From assembly GCA_028023455.1 (NCBI GenBank), contig JAQFVV010000141.1, positions 1,436,056 through 1,500,055 on the forward strand: a stretch of 64,000 bases of DNA. The letters run 5' to 3'. Numbering within the stretch: the stretch's first letter is position 1; each line of letters opens with the position of its first letter. Below the pieces are notes generated by a model that did no database searches, was not told where the DNA came from, and saw only the letters and a list, made by a program, of their open reading frames with translations. Shown one piece after another: positions 36,661-47,331 of the stretch. The DNA comes from Epiperipatus broadwayi (taxonomy: Eukaryota; Onychophora; Udeonychophora; Euonychophora; Peripatidae). Both the position numbers and the translations under genes were made by a program.

Positions 36661-37120
36661 ATTTTACAAAATCACCCCCCCCCCTCAATTGTAAACTTAA
36701 TACTAGAATCAAAACCATTCAATCCACATAAAAACTCTTCTAATTTCTCTTTATGAATAACAAACAAACAATCATCAACATACCTAACAAATAATTTGAT
36801 AGAACATGAAAACATATTAATAATACTACACTCCAAATAATCAATATAGACAGCACACATCAATGGAGAAATGACATAACCAATAACCCAACCTTCTCTA
36901 AACTTATAAAACATATCATTAGACATAAAATACATTCAATCCTCTAACAGCAAAAGCAAATCATGAAAAACCTTAATCTTATCTGCATAAAAAAACATTC
37001 TATTTTTTTTTTTTTAAATTGAAAGAAAAACATCAATACTTTTTAATCTATTAATGGATTGGTACATATATTCAATGTCTAAACTACCAAAAACACAATC
37101 ATCATCCAAAACAAAAATAT
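36661..37120 (-). pseudogene. PLE reverse transcriptase palm
   Basis: From 37120 the minus strand reads FGSLDIEYMYQS, the palm motif with the first catalytic Asp. After a stop and a short gap comes an open frame (36935-36672) with FREGWVIGYVISPLMCAVYI and then LFVRYVDDCLFVI, the catalytic YVDD box. It ends in GFDSSIKFTIE, a signature of Penelope reverse transcriptases. A run of ten C on the plus strand (36676-36685) throws the frame, after which FVKLKFLDLNVEKVNDVLF continues in another phase. Together these give nearly all of the palm, broken by two or more stops and at least one homopolymer frameshift. Confidence 0.8.
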
Positions 37121-37691
37121 TTATTTTCTTAAAAGCTTCAAATAACCTGTAAAGATATTTTTTTTTTCATCAGAAATATTACTATTACTTTCAAAGGCAG
37201 AAACAAAATCAAAAACTAAACTTTTATTAGCAAACAGAACAAATCCAGGACCCTTAGCTAAAATAGCCAAATCAGATACACCCAAATCTAAACTCTTCTC
37301 CTTGCCCAAAACTTTTATTTTCAGCCTTTCCAATCAACCATTTAAATTTCTTGAAATACTTATTATTATAAGTGATTTCACACTTACTCCTAAACCGCTT
37401 TAAAAATGAATTTAAAACAGAATAATTAAAATTCCTTCTAAAATCCAACTTTCTTCTAAACATTTTATAACTGTCAATTAAATTAGATAAACTACTCATA
37501 ATCTGCATAATAAATTGTTTAAGAATAAATCTTTTAAAATTTAGAATAAAATCACAATCAGAAAATAAAACCAATTTCCTATCCAATTTAATATTACATG
37601 AATTAGGAAACACATTGCAAAACCTACTCTGTGGATGGCTTGTGTGACCAAGTCGAAATGTCAGTATATTGATATTAAAAGTTTTTAACAC
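37121..37691 (-). pseudogene. PLE N-terminal region
   Basis: Two overlapping open frames (37691-37272 and 37333-37121). The first is basic, with LDFRRNFNYSVLNSFLKRFR. The second reads GVSDLAILAKGPGFVLFANK, close to the LSKG-F-P strand that precedes the reverse transcriptase in PLEs. They join by a frameshift near 37300. The RT finger motifs normally found between this strand and the SLDI motif are missing, indicating an internal deletion at about 37120. Confidence 0.6.
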
Positions 37692-37779
37692 GGATGAACC
37701 CGCAAAATATGTATTTTATATATTTAACCCGTGCAAATCTTCGTTTTAACATATATATATATATATATATATATATACA

Positions 37780-37905
37780 AATAAACAAACCTTCCCATAA
37801 TTCATTTCAAACCCCACCTTCCCTTAATATCAATCTTATGAAGACTTCTTTTGATATTAAGTGAAGGTGGAGTTTGAAATGAATTATGGAAAGGTTTGTT
37901 TGTAT
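37780..37905. repeat. Near-perfect palindrome at PLE 5' end
   Basis: Left arm aaacaaaccttcccataatt ... cttaatatcaa, loop about tcttatgaagacttct, and the complementary right arm back to aaaggtttgttt. Each arm is about 50 bp with only a few mismatches. TA arrays flank both sides (37750-37778 and 37905-37923). The left arm is the direct copy and the right arm the inverted copy of the PLE terminal repeat. Confidence 0.9.
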
Positions 37906-37923
37906 ATATATATATATATATAT

Positions 37924-39846
37924 TGTAATGGAACGTATATGAGGCAGCCCACGATTGGACTAGCCAAATGTAATGGAAACTATATGGTAGCTTACGATTG
38001 GACAAGCCAAATATAATGGAACGTCTATTAGGTATTCCATTAAAATTAAAGAATGAAGAAAAACAAAATTATTCCAGTTATATTTAAATAAATTGTTTAA
38101 ATGCCCTTCCAGCTAGCTATACATAAAACAAATCTAAAATCATGTAAAGCAATGAGACCTATCTTTATAATTTATTTTTAAGGTTGATGTGACTAACTAA
38201 TCAAATATATATATCAGAAACAAAGGGACTTTTACTAAATTCAAATATACACATCTAATTATGTAAATTTATGTACCTCTAAATATGTGAATGAATAATA
38301 ATATGTGTAAATGACCTACAAACCAAATAATAAATGAAATATGAAATTATCTTTTATTAAATTGTAAATTCAATTAATTTAATAATAACTTTGGCATTAA
38401 AAGAAAATAATAATAATATAGTATCGCTCTTTTAAATAATTACAAAGGCATTATTTATAAAAACAAATAGTACATCCTTTATTTTATGTTATAGTTCAAC
38501 TTTAAATAATATTGATGTTTTAAATATAAATACAAAGAATAACTATATGTATATACTTGTAATAAGTATATATAGATTAAATATATAAAGACATATTTTT
38601 GCCTAACCATTATAATATACATATAACAATTCATATATAACTTCAACCTATAAATTACATTTTAAGATTTTTAAATTATTTAAGATAATTGTCTGAACAT
38701 CTGTTATACGTTTAATATTATTATAAAACAAGATGCTTAAATTGATTATTTATATAACGTTATATTTTATAATGAAAAATAAAATAAACAAACCAAAAAT
38801 ATCGATCTCAAAAATATATTTATACATATAAAATTCTTTACTACCTTTTTAAAAGTTCCTTAGTTAGTTTTCCTTTAAAAGTTAATTTACTCCATGAGTT
38901 ATTTCTTTATCCGTTTACTATTATTATTAGAATGCATTCTGTCGAAGGTGAAGAAACTATTATGTTAAAGAAAATTGTTAATTCCTAGACACATGCATAT
39001 TTTATCCTTTCAAAATTTCCTTCATTGAAAAAATAAATAAACAAATTGAAATATTAAATCCAGCATGTCAATTCCTATTACTTCCAGATTATGATTAAAT
39101 TAACGATTATACATTTAAGATAGCTATATCAAATTTCAGCTCCAGACGCGACGAAATTTATACATTGAATTTTTTTAGTTGTTCCATTGAAAATTGCCTT
39201 GGAATAAATGAATGTGATGATGCAGCTCCTAGCTGCGATATATTTTTCTTAGCAAGCCATATTTATGTATTTACCATAAGATATATATGTTATTTCAGTA
39301 TTTTGAAGAATAGTAAATTTTATAGAACTAAAGTACAACAAAATCTTTATTTTTCAGTTGTTTGTTCTATATCTATTTCAATAATAATATATCAAAATAA
39401 TGGCCTCCTTTATTGTTGTTGCTATCGTTCCATGCGCCAGCAGATACTATTTTAAAACTCATGTTATATATGTTCTCTTTTAAAACAATTAACATTAAAA
39501 TAAAAATAAAATATCAAGTATATATATATAAAATATTAAATTGAAAATTTGACATCTTTAAAAATATACATAAATAATTATTTATTGCATTTAATAATCA
39601 TTATAAATAAAATAATTTTTTTTATAATCAATAATTTATATGTCCTTATTTATTTCAATAATTAAATGTTTATTATGATGTACTATCAATATATATAAAT
39701 AAAACAATAACTTTAAATAATAACTATATTTAATAAACATAAAAGAAAAATTTAAATATTTCATATGTAAACATCAACTTAAAGAGATTTTTTTTTAATA
39801 ACAAATGATAATTTAAAAATATAATATCGACTTATCGATATTTACA
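37924..39846 (-). repeat. Family 2 LTR (3' LTR)
   Basis: 1923 bp. At its U5 end (left) it has three modules of the gccaaatgtaatggaacg type (37924, about 37963, about 38005), where the other LTR has one. Apart from this it matches 43094-44928 base for base over long stretches, with about ten differences noticed. Confidence 0.9.
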
Positions 39847-39868
39847 ATACCCTCTAATCCACCGAAAA
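39847..39868 (-). promoter_or_regulatory. Polypurine tract of family 2
   Basis: The minus strand reads cggtggattagagggtat just before the 3' LTR start TGTAAATATC. It is similar in sequence and position to the tract of the Gypsy element at 26605-26625. Confidence 0.55.
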
Positions 39869-39897
39869 AAAAAAAGTCTTTGTAAATAACTAATTGA

Positions 39898-41415
39898 TTA
39901 AGAAATATCGAAAAACTTCTCAAATTTGAGTTTAATTTTGGCTTTTCCAATATCTCTTTCTTTATCAATAATTTTTCTACCAATATTTAAATTGAATACC
40001 TTTTTATTTCTTTCAAATTTCAATAAGATATATCTTACGAATTTTGTCCTACTAGCATACTTGTAAAATAGGTCTTTTATATTGTAGTAATGGTACAAAT
40101 TATTACTTAAATATTCATGTTCTAATATATATAAAAATATGCTTTCTTTGTACCACACAAAATTACTATGATACTGTTCTTGATATTGACTTTAATAAAC
40201 ACATTCTGTTCTTTCTAGTAATTTTTGAGAGTTAATTTTAATCTTTTCTGGTGAACTTAATTCAACTTTTAAAGTTTGAGCACTTTCATTCATTTTATTA
40301 TAATGCATTTTTATTTCTCCTAACTCTAGAGTATTATTGTCTAACCATTGAAAACCTAACTGTCCAATTTCTAAATTGTCAATAGTGTCCTTTAATTTTT
40401 CACAACTTAATTCTTCATTTTTAAAATTTTTTCCATTTACTAAATCTATCAATGGTTTATCTTTTTCCTTATCATCTATCAACTCAACAGACGGTATATT
40501 TGCTTCTAGTTCTTTAGTAACCAATTCAACAGATTCTTTTTGAATCTCTATTTTTTCATGAATTAACTCACTATCTGTACTAATTTTTTCAACAGATAAC
40601 TGGGTTTCATCACTAGTTAATTTAATAAAAAAATTGTCTTTTCTTAAATCATCTTCTGCTATCTTATCAAATGATACATTATCATTTATATCCTTGTTAA
40701 CTAATTTAAGAGAATCTTTGTTTTCTTCTGCCAAACTACTACATAAGTTAATATTTTCATTAACTATTTTAATTACTTCTGGATTTGCTTTTCTTATTAT
40801 TTTAACAAGTTGTCTATTTTCTGCCATACTTTTACTAATTAAACTAGTAGGTTCTTTATGCTTTTTCAAATCTGTACTAGTTACTTTAACAGATTTATCA
40901 TTTACTTTGAAAGATAGTTTATGATTTGTTATATCCTTATTAATTATCTCAACTGAGGGCTTAGATTCAGTTTCTATACTTTTAAATTCAATATTTTGTA
41001 ATTTATTATTCTCCTCTAATTTATTTTTCAAATTAGGATCTACTATTGTAACATCTTGACTAACTATCTCAACAGATGATTTATTATCTTCAATATTTTT
41101 ATTAACTAAATCAAGATTTTTACTACAGATTTTGTCAGACACTTTTAATTCTTTCAGTTCTTCATCAACTTTTGTGTCTATACTCATAACACTATTATCT
41201 ACCAGAGTTTTTGATGCAACTTTTAATTCTTTAGAAAGATCATCAGCATTGGTTTTTAATATAACATCTACTTTCTGTAAAAATTCATCAGAGTTGCTTG
41301 TTAATGCGGTCATCAGTTTCTCATATTTGGTATTTAATCTAGATTCTAATTTTTCCATAAAATCTCTTAAGTCAAAATCACCACTAACTGGCATTTTACT
41401 ACTGTTGTTATTCAT
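39898..41415 (-). CDS. Coiled-coil gag-like protein of family 2, one in-frame TAA
   Basis: From an ATG at 41415 the frame runs 407 codons to a TAA (40189-40191). It continues open in the same frame for a further ~97 codons to 39898, about 505 codons in all. The first ~75 residues are helical and charged. Residues ~110-350 consist of a degenerate 14-16-residue repeat with the theme SVEIINKDI / SLKLVNKDI / SVELVTKEL, probably a long coiled coil. The part after the TAA is Tyr/Phe/Lys-rich. No zinc knuckle, protease or polymerase motif was seen, and I recognise no family outside the element. By position and coiled-coil nature it is probably a gag analogue. The stop may be a recent mutation or a readthrough site. 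Confidence 0.6.
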
Positions 41416-43077
41416 TATTATTAGTACTACAATATTATATACTCAAAAAAAAAATAAAATCCAAGATATATATATATATATATATTTCTATATAGTAATT
41501 ATCACAGATCAAGGGCTCACCATCTCCAATCATTATTCCAACAAGCAATTATTTAACTAAAAAAAAAATACAAGCCTTTTTTTTTTAATCTTATAATACA
41601 TAATAGCTATCTGACAATCTAAATTTTACTTATTTGAACTCATGAATTTCTTGGCTTAAAAAAAAAAAAATCTCACCTATCACCATAATATCAACAAATT
41701 TCTGTAAAATACTTATAGAAAGAGAATAACAATTGATATCACTAAATAACATTCATTTATATTTAATGATAATAAATATTCTACACTTACACAATATTGA
41801 AATATGGAATCTTCATATCAAATTCAATATGACCTTGAAATATTTAAAAAATACAACTAAATGTTCACATGCCTTAAAATAACTAATTTGATAATATAAT
41901 GAGACAACTTTCTCATTCAAGATAATGGTAGTTAAGTATAAACTTACTAAATTGATACCTATAAATTTTCTGGACCTTAAAACTTAATAACATTTTATAT
42001 ATATATATAAAAAAATATCCACTTCACTAATTATTAACTTTTGTGCCCGAAATACTATTTTAATAAAATTGTACTAATGCAGTCCACTATCAACAAACAT
42101 TCACTAATTGAACTTCATGTTTAAAAGTCATTTATAATGAAAATATAATATTACTATACTTGTTTTCAAACCTTAATTAATAATCAATGTAATAGATTAT
42201 TTGTCACAAGCAATAATCAATTAATCTAGTCCCTAAGTTTGGTGTTATATATTTATGTTATATACTTATCTATTCCTCCAAAGATCTGATAGATACTGAC
42301 AATCAAAAGATTGATTAGCACTTTACAACCCCGATGTAGATAAAAGAATTCAATCATTATTCCCAAAGCATACAATGTTTCATGAATACTTAGATGATTA
42401 TCACATTTCATTCTATCCAATTTACTACAACCCATAATAATTTTCTGAAAACACTATTACACTACCCTGCTTATATTTAAGTCTTAGGGGCTATTACTTA
42501 TAAAATATTTCCTTGCTCATCTTAAGGAGACTTAGAGGTAAATATCATACATATATCAAAATAATTATACCTTACTCTCTTTGGAGTTTTAAAGATAAAA
42601 TCATGGCAGGACCACTGTTAGCTGCTTCATGATAAATAATAATAATAATAAACATCAAAATTTGGGTTGAAGCAATGAATGAGATCAATCAATACAAGTG
42701 ACATGAATGCATTACATCCCTAAGACAATGACAAAAATTCCACATCCAACATCAATACTTGCAACAGAACCAACCAAACTCCAACAATCAAATATCCCAT
42801 CCAACCTTCAAAATTATAGATTTTCTACAACATAAACTTTCCAAATATGGACAAAATTATTATACCGTACTTTAACACCATCATTAAAAAAATAATACAA
42901 TAATATTAACCATCACCATCTAAACATAAGGCTAAAATATTTCCATTTATATAAAAAAAATTAAACACACAAAAATGCTTCTCTTTCTTTAAATTATACA
43001 TCTCATATTAATATATATACTACACATCTCTCAGGTATGTGGGGTATTTCAAGTCCTAATTAGCTTATTTCGAGCCC
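41416..43077 (-). other. Long 5' leader of family 2
   Basis: About 1.66 kb between the primer-binding-like site and the ORF. Very AT-rich, no ORF; short TA runs at 41465-41486 and about 42000. Such leaders usually hold packaging signals, but none can be recognised. Confidence 0.5.
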
Positions 43078-43093
43078 TAGTTGTTGCGCCAAA
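43075..43093 (-). promoter_or_regulatory. Primer-binding site of family 2
   Basis: The minus strand after the LTR end (...CCATTACA) reads tt then tggcgcaacaactaggg. TGG pairs with the CCA end of a tRNA, and TGGCGCA is the start used by several Gypsy elements primed by tRNA-Ser. The rest does not let me name the tRNA. Confidence 0.6.
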
Positions 43094-44928
43094 TGTAATG
43101 GAACGTATATGAGGCATTCCATTAAAATTAAAGAATGAAGAAAAACAAAATTATTCTAGTTATAATTAAATAAATTGTTTAAATGCCCTTCCAGCTAGCT
43201 ATATATAAAACAAATCTAAAATCATGCAAAGCAATGAGATCTATCTTTATAATTTATTTTTAAAGATGATGTGACTAACCAATCAAATATATATATCAGA
43301 AACAAAGGGACTTTTACTAAATTCAAATATACACATCTAATTATGTAAATTTATGTACCTCTAAATATGTGAATGAATAATAATATGTGTAAATGACCTA
43401 CAAACCAAATAATAAATGAAATATGAAATTATCTTTTATTAAATTGTAAATTCAATTAATTTAATAATAACTTTGGCATTAAAAGAAAATAATAATAATA
43501 TAGTATCGCTCTTTTAAATAATTACAAAGGCATTATTTATAAAAACAAATAGTACATCCTTTATTTTATGTTATAGTTCAACTTTAAATAATATTGATGT
43601 TTTAAATATAAATACAAAGAATAACTATATGTATATACTTGTAATAAGTATATATAGATTAAATATATAAAGGCATATTTTTGCCTAACCATTATAATAT
43701 ACATATAACAATTCATATATAACTTCAACCTATAAATTACATTTTAAGATTTTTAAATTATTTAAGATAATTGTCTGAACATCTGTTATACGTTTAATAT
43801 TATTATAAAACAAGATGCTTAAATTGATTATTTATATAACGTTATATTTTATAATGAAAAATAAAATAAACAAACCAAAAATATCGATCTCAAAAATATA
43901 TTTATACATATAAAATTCTTTACTACCTTTTTAAAAGTTCCTTAGTTAGTTTTCCTTTAAAAGTTAATTTACTCCATGAGTTATTTCTTTATCCGTTTAC
44001 TATTATTATTAGAATGCATTCTGTCGAAGGTGAAGAAACTATTATGTTAAAGAAAATTGTTAATTCCTAGACACATGCATATTTTATCCTTTCAAAATTT
44101 CCTTCATTGAAAAAATAAATAAACAAATTGAAATATTAAATCCAGCATGTCAATTCCTATTACTTCCAGATTATGATTAAATTAACGATTATACATTTAA
44201 GATAGCTATATCAAATTTCAGCTCCAGACGCGACGAAATTTATACATTGAATTTTTTTTAGTTGTTCCATTGAAAATTGCCTTGGAATAAATGAATGTGA
44301 TGACGCAGCTCCTAGCTGCGATATATTTTTCTTAGCAAGCCATATTTATGTATTTACCATAAGATATATATGTTATTTCAGTATTTTGAAGAATAGTAAA
44401 TTTTATAGAACTAAAGTACAACAAAATCTTTATTTTTCAGTTGTTTGTTCTATATCTATTTCAATAATAATATATCAAAATAATGGCTTCCTTTATTGTT
44501 GTTGCTATCGTTCCATGCGCCAGCAGATACTATTTTAAAACTCATGTTATATATGTTCTCTTTTAAAACAATTAACATTAAAATAAAAATAAAATATCAA
44601 GTATATATATATAAAATATTAAATTGAAAATTTGACATCTTTAAAAATATACATAAATAATTATTTATTGCATTTAATAATCATTATAAATAAAATAATT
44701 TTTTTAATAATCAATAATTTATATGTCCTTATTTATTTCAATAATTAAATGTTTATTATGATGTACTATCAATATATATAAATAAAACAATAACTTTAAA
44801 TAATAACTATATTTAATAAACATAAAAGAAAAATTTAAATATTTCATATGTAAACATCAACTTAAAGATATTTTTTTTAATAACAAATGATAATTTAAAA
44901 ATATAATATCGACTTATCGATATTTACA
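43094..44928 (-). repeat. Family 2 LTR (5' LTR)
   Basis: 1835 bp, TG...CA ends, nearly identical to 37924-39846. The right end abuts the TA remnant of the interrupted PLE terminal repeat (44929-44946). Confidence 0.9.
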
Positions 44929-45066
44929 ATATATATATATATATATTTTCCTTTAGTTTGATTTTCACTTGAGAAGGTCTATTTGTAATAGATGAAACTA
45001 TGGTTGTGTAAGGATTTTGGTAAAATTTTATATTTAATCTAGTATTGTATTGTTTTATGGTTTTGC

Positions 45067-45070
<4 letters not shown>

Positions 45071-45161
<91 letters not shown>
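45071..45161. repeat. (TA)n microsatellite
   Basis: About 45 AT units directly after the outer end of the PLE terminal repeat. Confidence 0.95.
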
Positions 45162-45165
<4 letters not shown>

Positions 45166-47280
45166 TAGTTTCCTCACAAAACTGATAGATTATCACTGAC
45201 ATTTATTCCTGAACAAAGAGCAGTTCTCTAAAATATATTTTAGAAATGGTTATGTTAATAAATACATTATGAATTTTAATATTTTTTTATTATAAGCCTA
45301 CAGAATATAAATGACTTTTCTTTGCTAACTTCAATTAATCTTATTCATTTTTATGAATTAATGTTTGTAATAAAACATAAAAGAAGAAAAAGAAAATCGA
45401 TAGGTCGATGGACAAGATAAGTATTATTTGCTCAAGAGTAATCAAGTGAAGAAAACAAAAAAGGATCCAAATTATCTATACATGCAAGAAATTAATATCT
45501 GATTTGCTTTTTCTCTTTCAGTATTTATATTTATTCTACTTTTTAGAAAAAAGAAATGTTTTTTCAGTGTTTTTATTATTATTTTAAATGTAACCCTAAT
45601 ATGTTAATCCTCTTTAAAAGTTGTCAATTTATACCAATAATCATTTAAAGCATGAGCTGGCATTAAAATTTTGTAATAAACACAAATTAATTTGAAAAGA
45701 TGCTAATAGCATGAATACTGAACCTCATCACTTGATGGCTTTGTTTTTCACATAAAGCACATCTATATATCGTTTTAGCGGCCTTTACTCACAACTGACA
45801 CTACAACAGGTGTTTTTTGAGCTGTAACAGGCCGCCTAAGGGCAATGTATTCTACGATTACATAACAAAATACTGCACCCATAGCATTGCAACAGTATTC
45901 GTCAAGTGAGCGCTCTTGAACTCTCATTACGGTCTGATTTAATGTTGGACGTATTTGAAAGAGTGGAAACTCTGCCAAAATTCATTGGTGAAATTTTTTA
46001 GAAAGTGCAGTGGAATTACTGTTCCATATTGAGAATTGTCATGTCATCACACATGCTTCCCTATGCTTTTGAACTGCACACGACTTGAAAAAGGTTCTTT
46101 TTTTCAGCAGAGTTGTTTTCAATTACGTGCAAATGCCCGTTAATGTGCGAATCCATGCAAGAACAGTAGGAAAGTTGGTTAGGGGGCTCCAAAATCCCAT
46201 TATTTACATATTTGAGGCTTCCCTGTCATTTTATTTGCACGTTACTTTTGGCTTTTTTTTATGCCCCTAAAAATGGTGTTTTGTTTTGTTAATTGTTTTT
46301 GTTCTCAACTTGTTCAAAGTTTCATTTATTTTGGATTCAATAAATCATTTTATGGGAAACTGTTTTTTTTTTTCCACATGATTAGAAAGTAGGTAGGTAA
46401 TATTAATAAGTTTCATTAACAGTTATTTAAAGTAGGTAATATTTTATTATACCAAAAAAAGAGAAGTGTTTACGAGTTTATTCAAAAGATCCCGCCCAAA
46501 TATATATATATATAATAAAGAACTGTGCAGTAACATAATAAAATGTTCAAAAAGAAAATCCAACAAGAAGTTGATAATTAAAAATCAAAACAAACCTTCC
46601 CGCCACCTGCCCCCACCTCCCTGGCTTAAAAAAGTGTTGTTTTTTTAAAAAAAATGAACTGTTTATGTCTTTTTTAAAATTAAAGGCCCAAAAACTAATA
46701 CAGAACTTTTAACTATCATATAATATAGCTTTCTGTAGTGTAAAGATTTGAAACAAAAAAATAGAAAAGCCTCGTAATAAATTAATAAAAAAAAAAACGA
46801 CAGTTCAAAATCAAAACAACCCCTCTCTCCTTCACTCTCTAAAAACCAAGTGTTGGTTTATTCAAAAGTGGCAAATTGTTGAAGTCTTTCAGTAAATCGA
46901 GAAAAAAAGATAAGTTAAAAGCAAACAACCAGCCCTGTCCACCATCTAAAAATAAGGAAGTGTTTGTTACTGTATTTTTGTGTAAACAAACCTGACCAGT
47001 GTTAATCGACACTTTAAAAGCAAACCAACATCCTTAGACCATCTAAAAACAAAGTGTTTGTTTCTTAAAAAATGAAAAAAAAAACTTTGGTGGGTTACCG
47101 TAATATTATGTAAACAAACAGACGGCCCGTGAATCGGTATATTGATGTGCATTGGGCAAAAAAAAGAGCCATCAAACAGTAGAGTTCAGTATTCATACTA
47201 TTACCGAAAAGACCATATCTGCACATATAAAGATTTTCATATCATCGTTAATATTTAATTCGACATTTTTGTTTAATGAG
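45162..47280. other. No gene recognised; less AT-rich patch at 45770-46270
   Basis: Within 45770-46270 composition is more balanced. A minus-strand frame (45978-45775, 67 codons, including SLDEYCCNAMGAVFCY) and a plus-strand frame (46085-46270) are open. Neither resembles a family I know, and no splice sites decide the matter; an old transposon or an exon is possible. From 46270 to 47150 there are A/T and C tracts (for example cccgccacctgcccccacct at 46600) and a TA run at 46500-46514 preceded by cccgcccaaatatat, which also occurs at 49685. Confidence 0.35.
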
Positions 47281-47331
47281 TTAATTCAAAATGGACAGAA
47301 TAGGTTTTTATTCTTTAAAATTATTTGTTTA

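Larger units (their letters stand above)
37924..44928 (-). mobile_element. Family 2 LTR retroelement without pol (7.0 kb)
   Basis: Two long direct repeats (37924-39846 and 43094-44928) begin TGTAATGGAACG and end ATCGATATTTACA, both outer ends lying in (TA)n. On the minus strand the order is 5' LTR, a primer-binding-site-like tggcgcaacaactaggg two bases after the LTR, a 1.7-kb leader, one ORF (41415-39898), a polypurine-like cggtggattagagggt and the 3' LTR. No protease, reverse transcriptase or integrase is present, so it must rely on an autonomous relative. The LTRs are almost identical apart from 88 bp of extra modules in the left one, indicating recent insertion. It interrupts the PLE terminal repeat. 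Confidence 0.85.
35622..45070 (-). mobile_element. Penelope-like element, split by a later LTR element
   Basis: The outer ends are inverted copies of each other. 35640-35778 (gcaaaaccataaaacaatac ... ctgaaggaa, then TA repeats) matches the reverse complement of 44947-45060. Further in, 35854-35927 matches the reverse complement of 37838-37905. Removing the 7-kb LTR element (37924-44928, inside a TA array) restores one continuous right-hand terminal repeat. A direct copy of the same terminal sequence at 37780-37837 forms a hairpin with 37838-37905. So the PLE has direct terminal repeats plus an inverted copy at its 5' end, a layout known for Penelope elements. Its coding strand is minus. Confidence 0.75.

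Noticed and set aside
37600-37760. Hammerhead ribozyme in the PLE terminal region
   Set aside because: PLEs often carry one, and gtcgaaatgtc looked promising, but no CTGATGA core pairs with it nearby. A covariance search would be needed.
40634-41560. Plus-strand open frames opposite the family 2 ORF (40634-40924, 41132-41560)
   Set aside because: Antisense shadows of the coiled-coil ORF; the minus-strand frame is longer and fits the element's LTR/PBS orientation.
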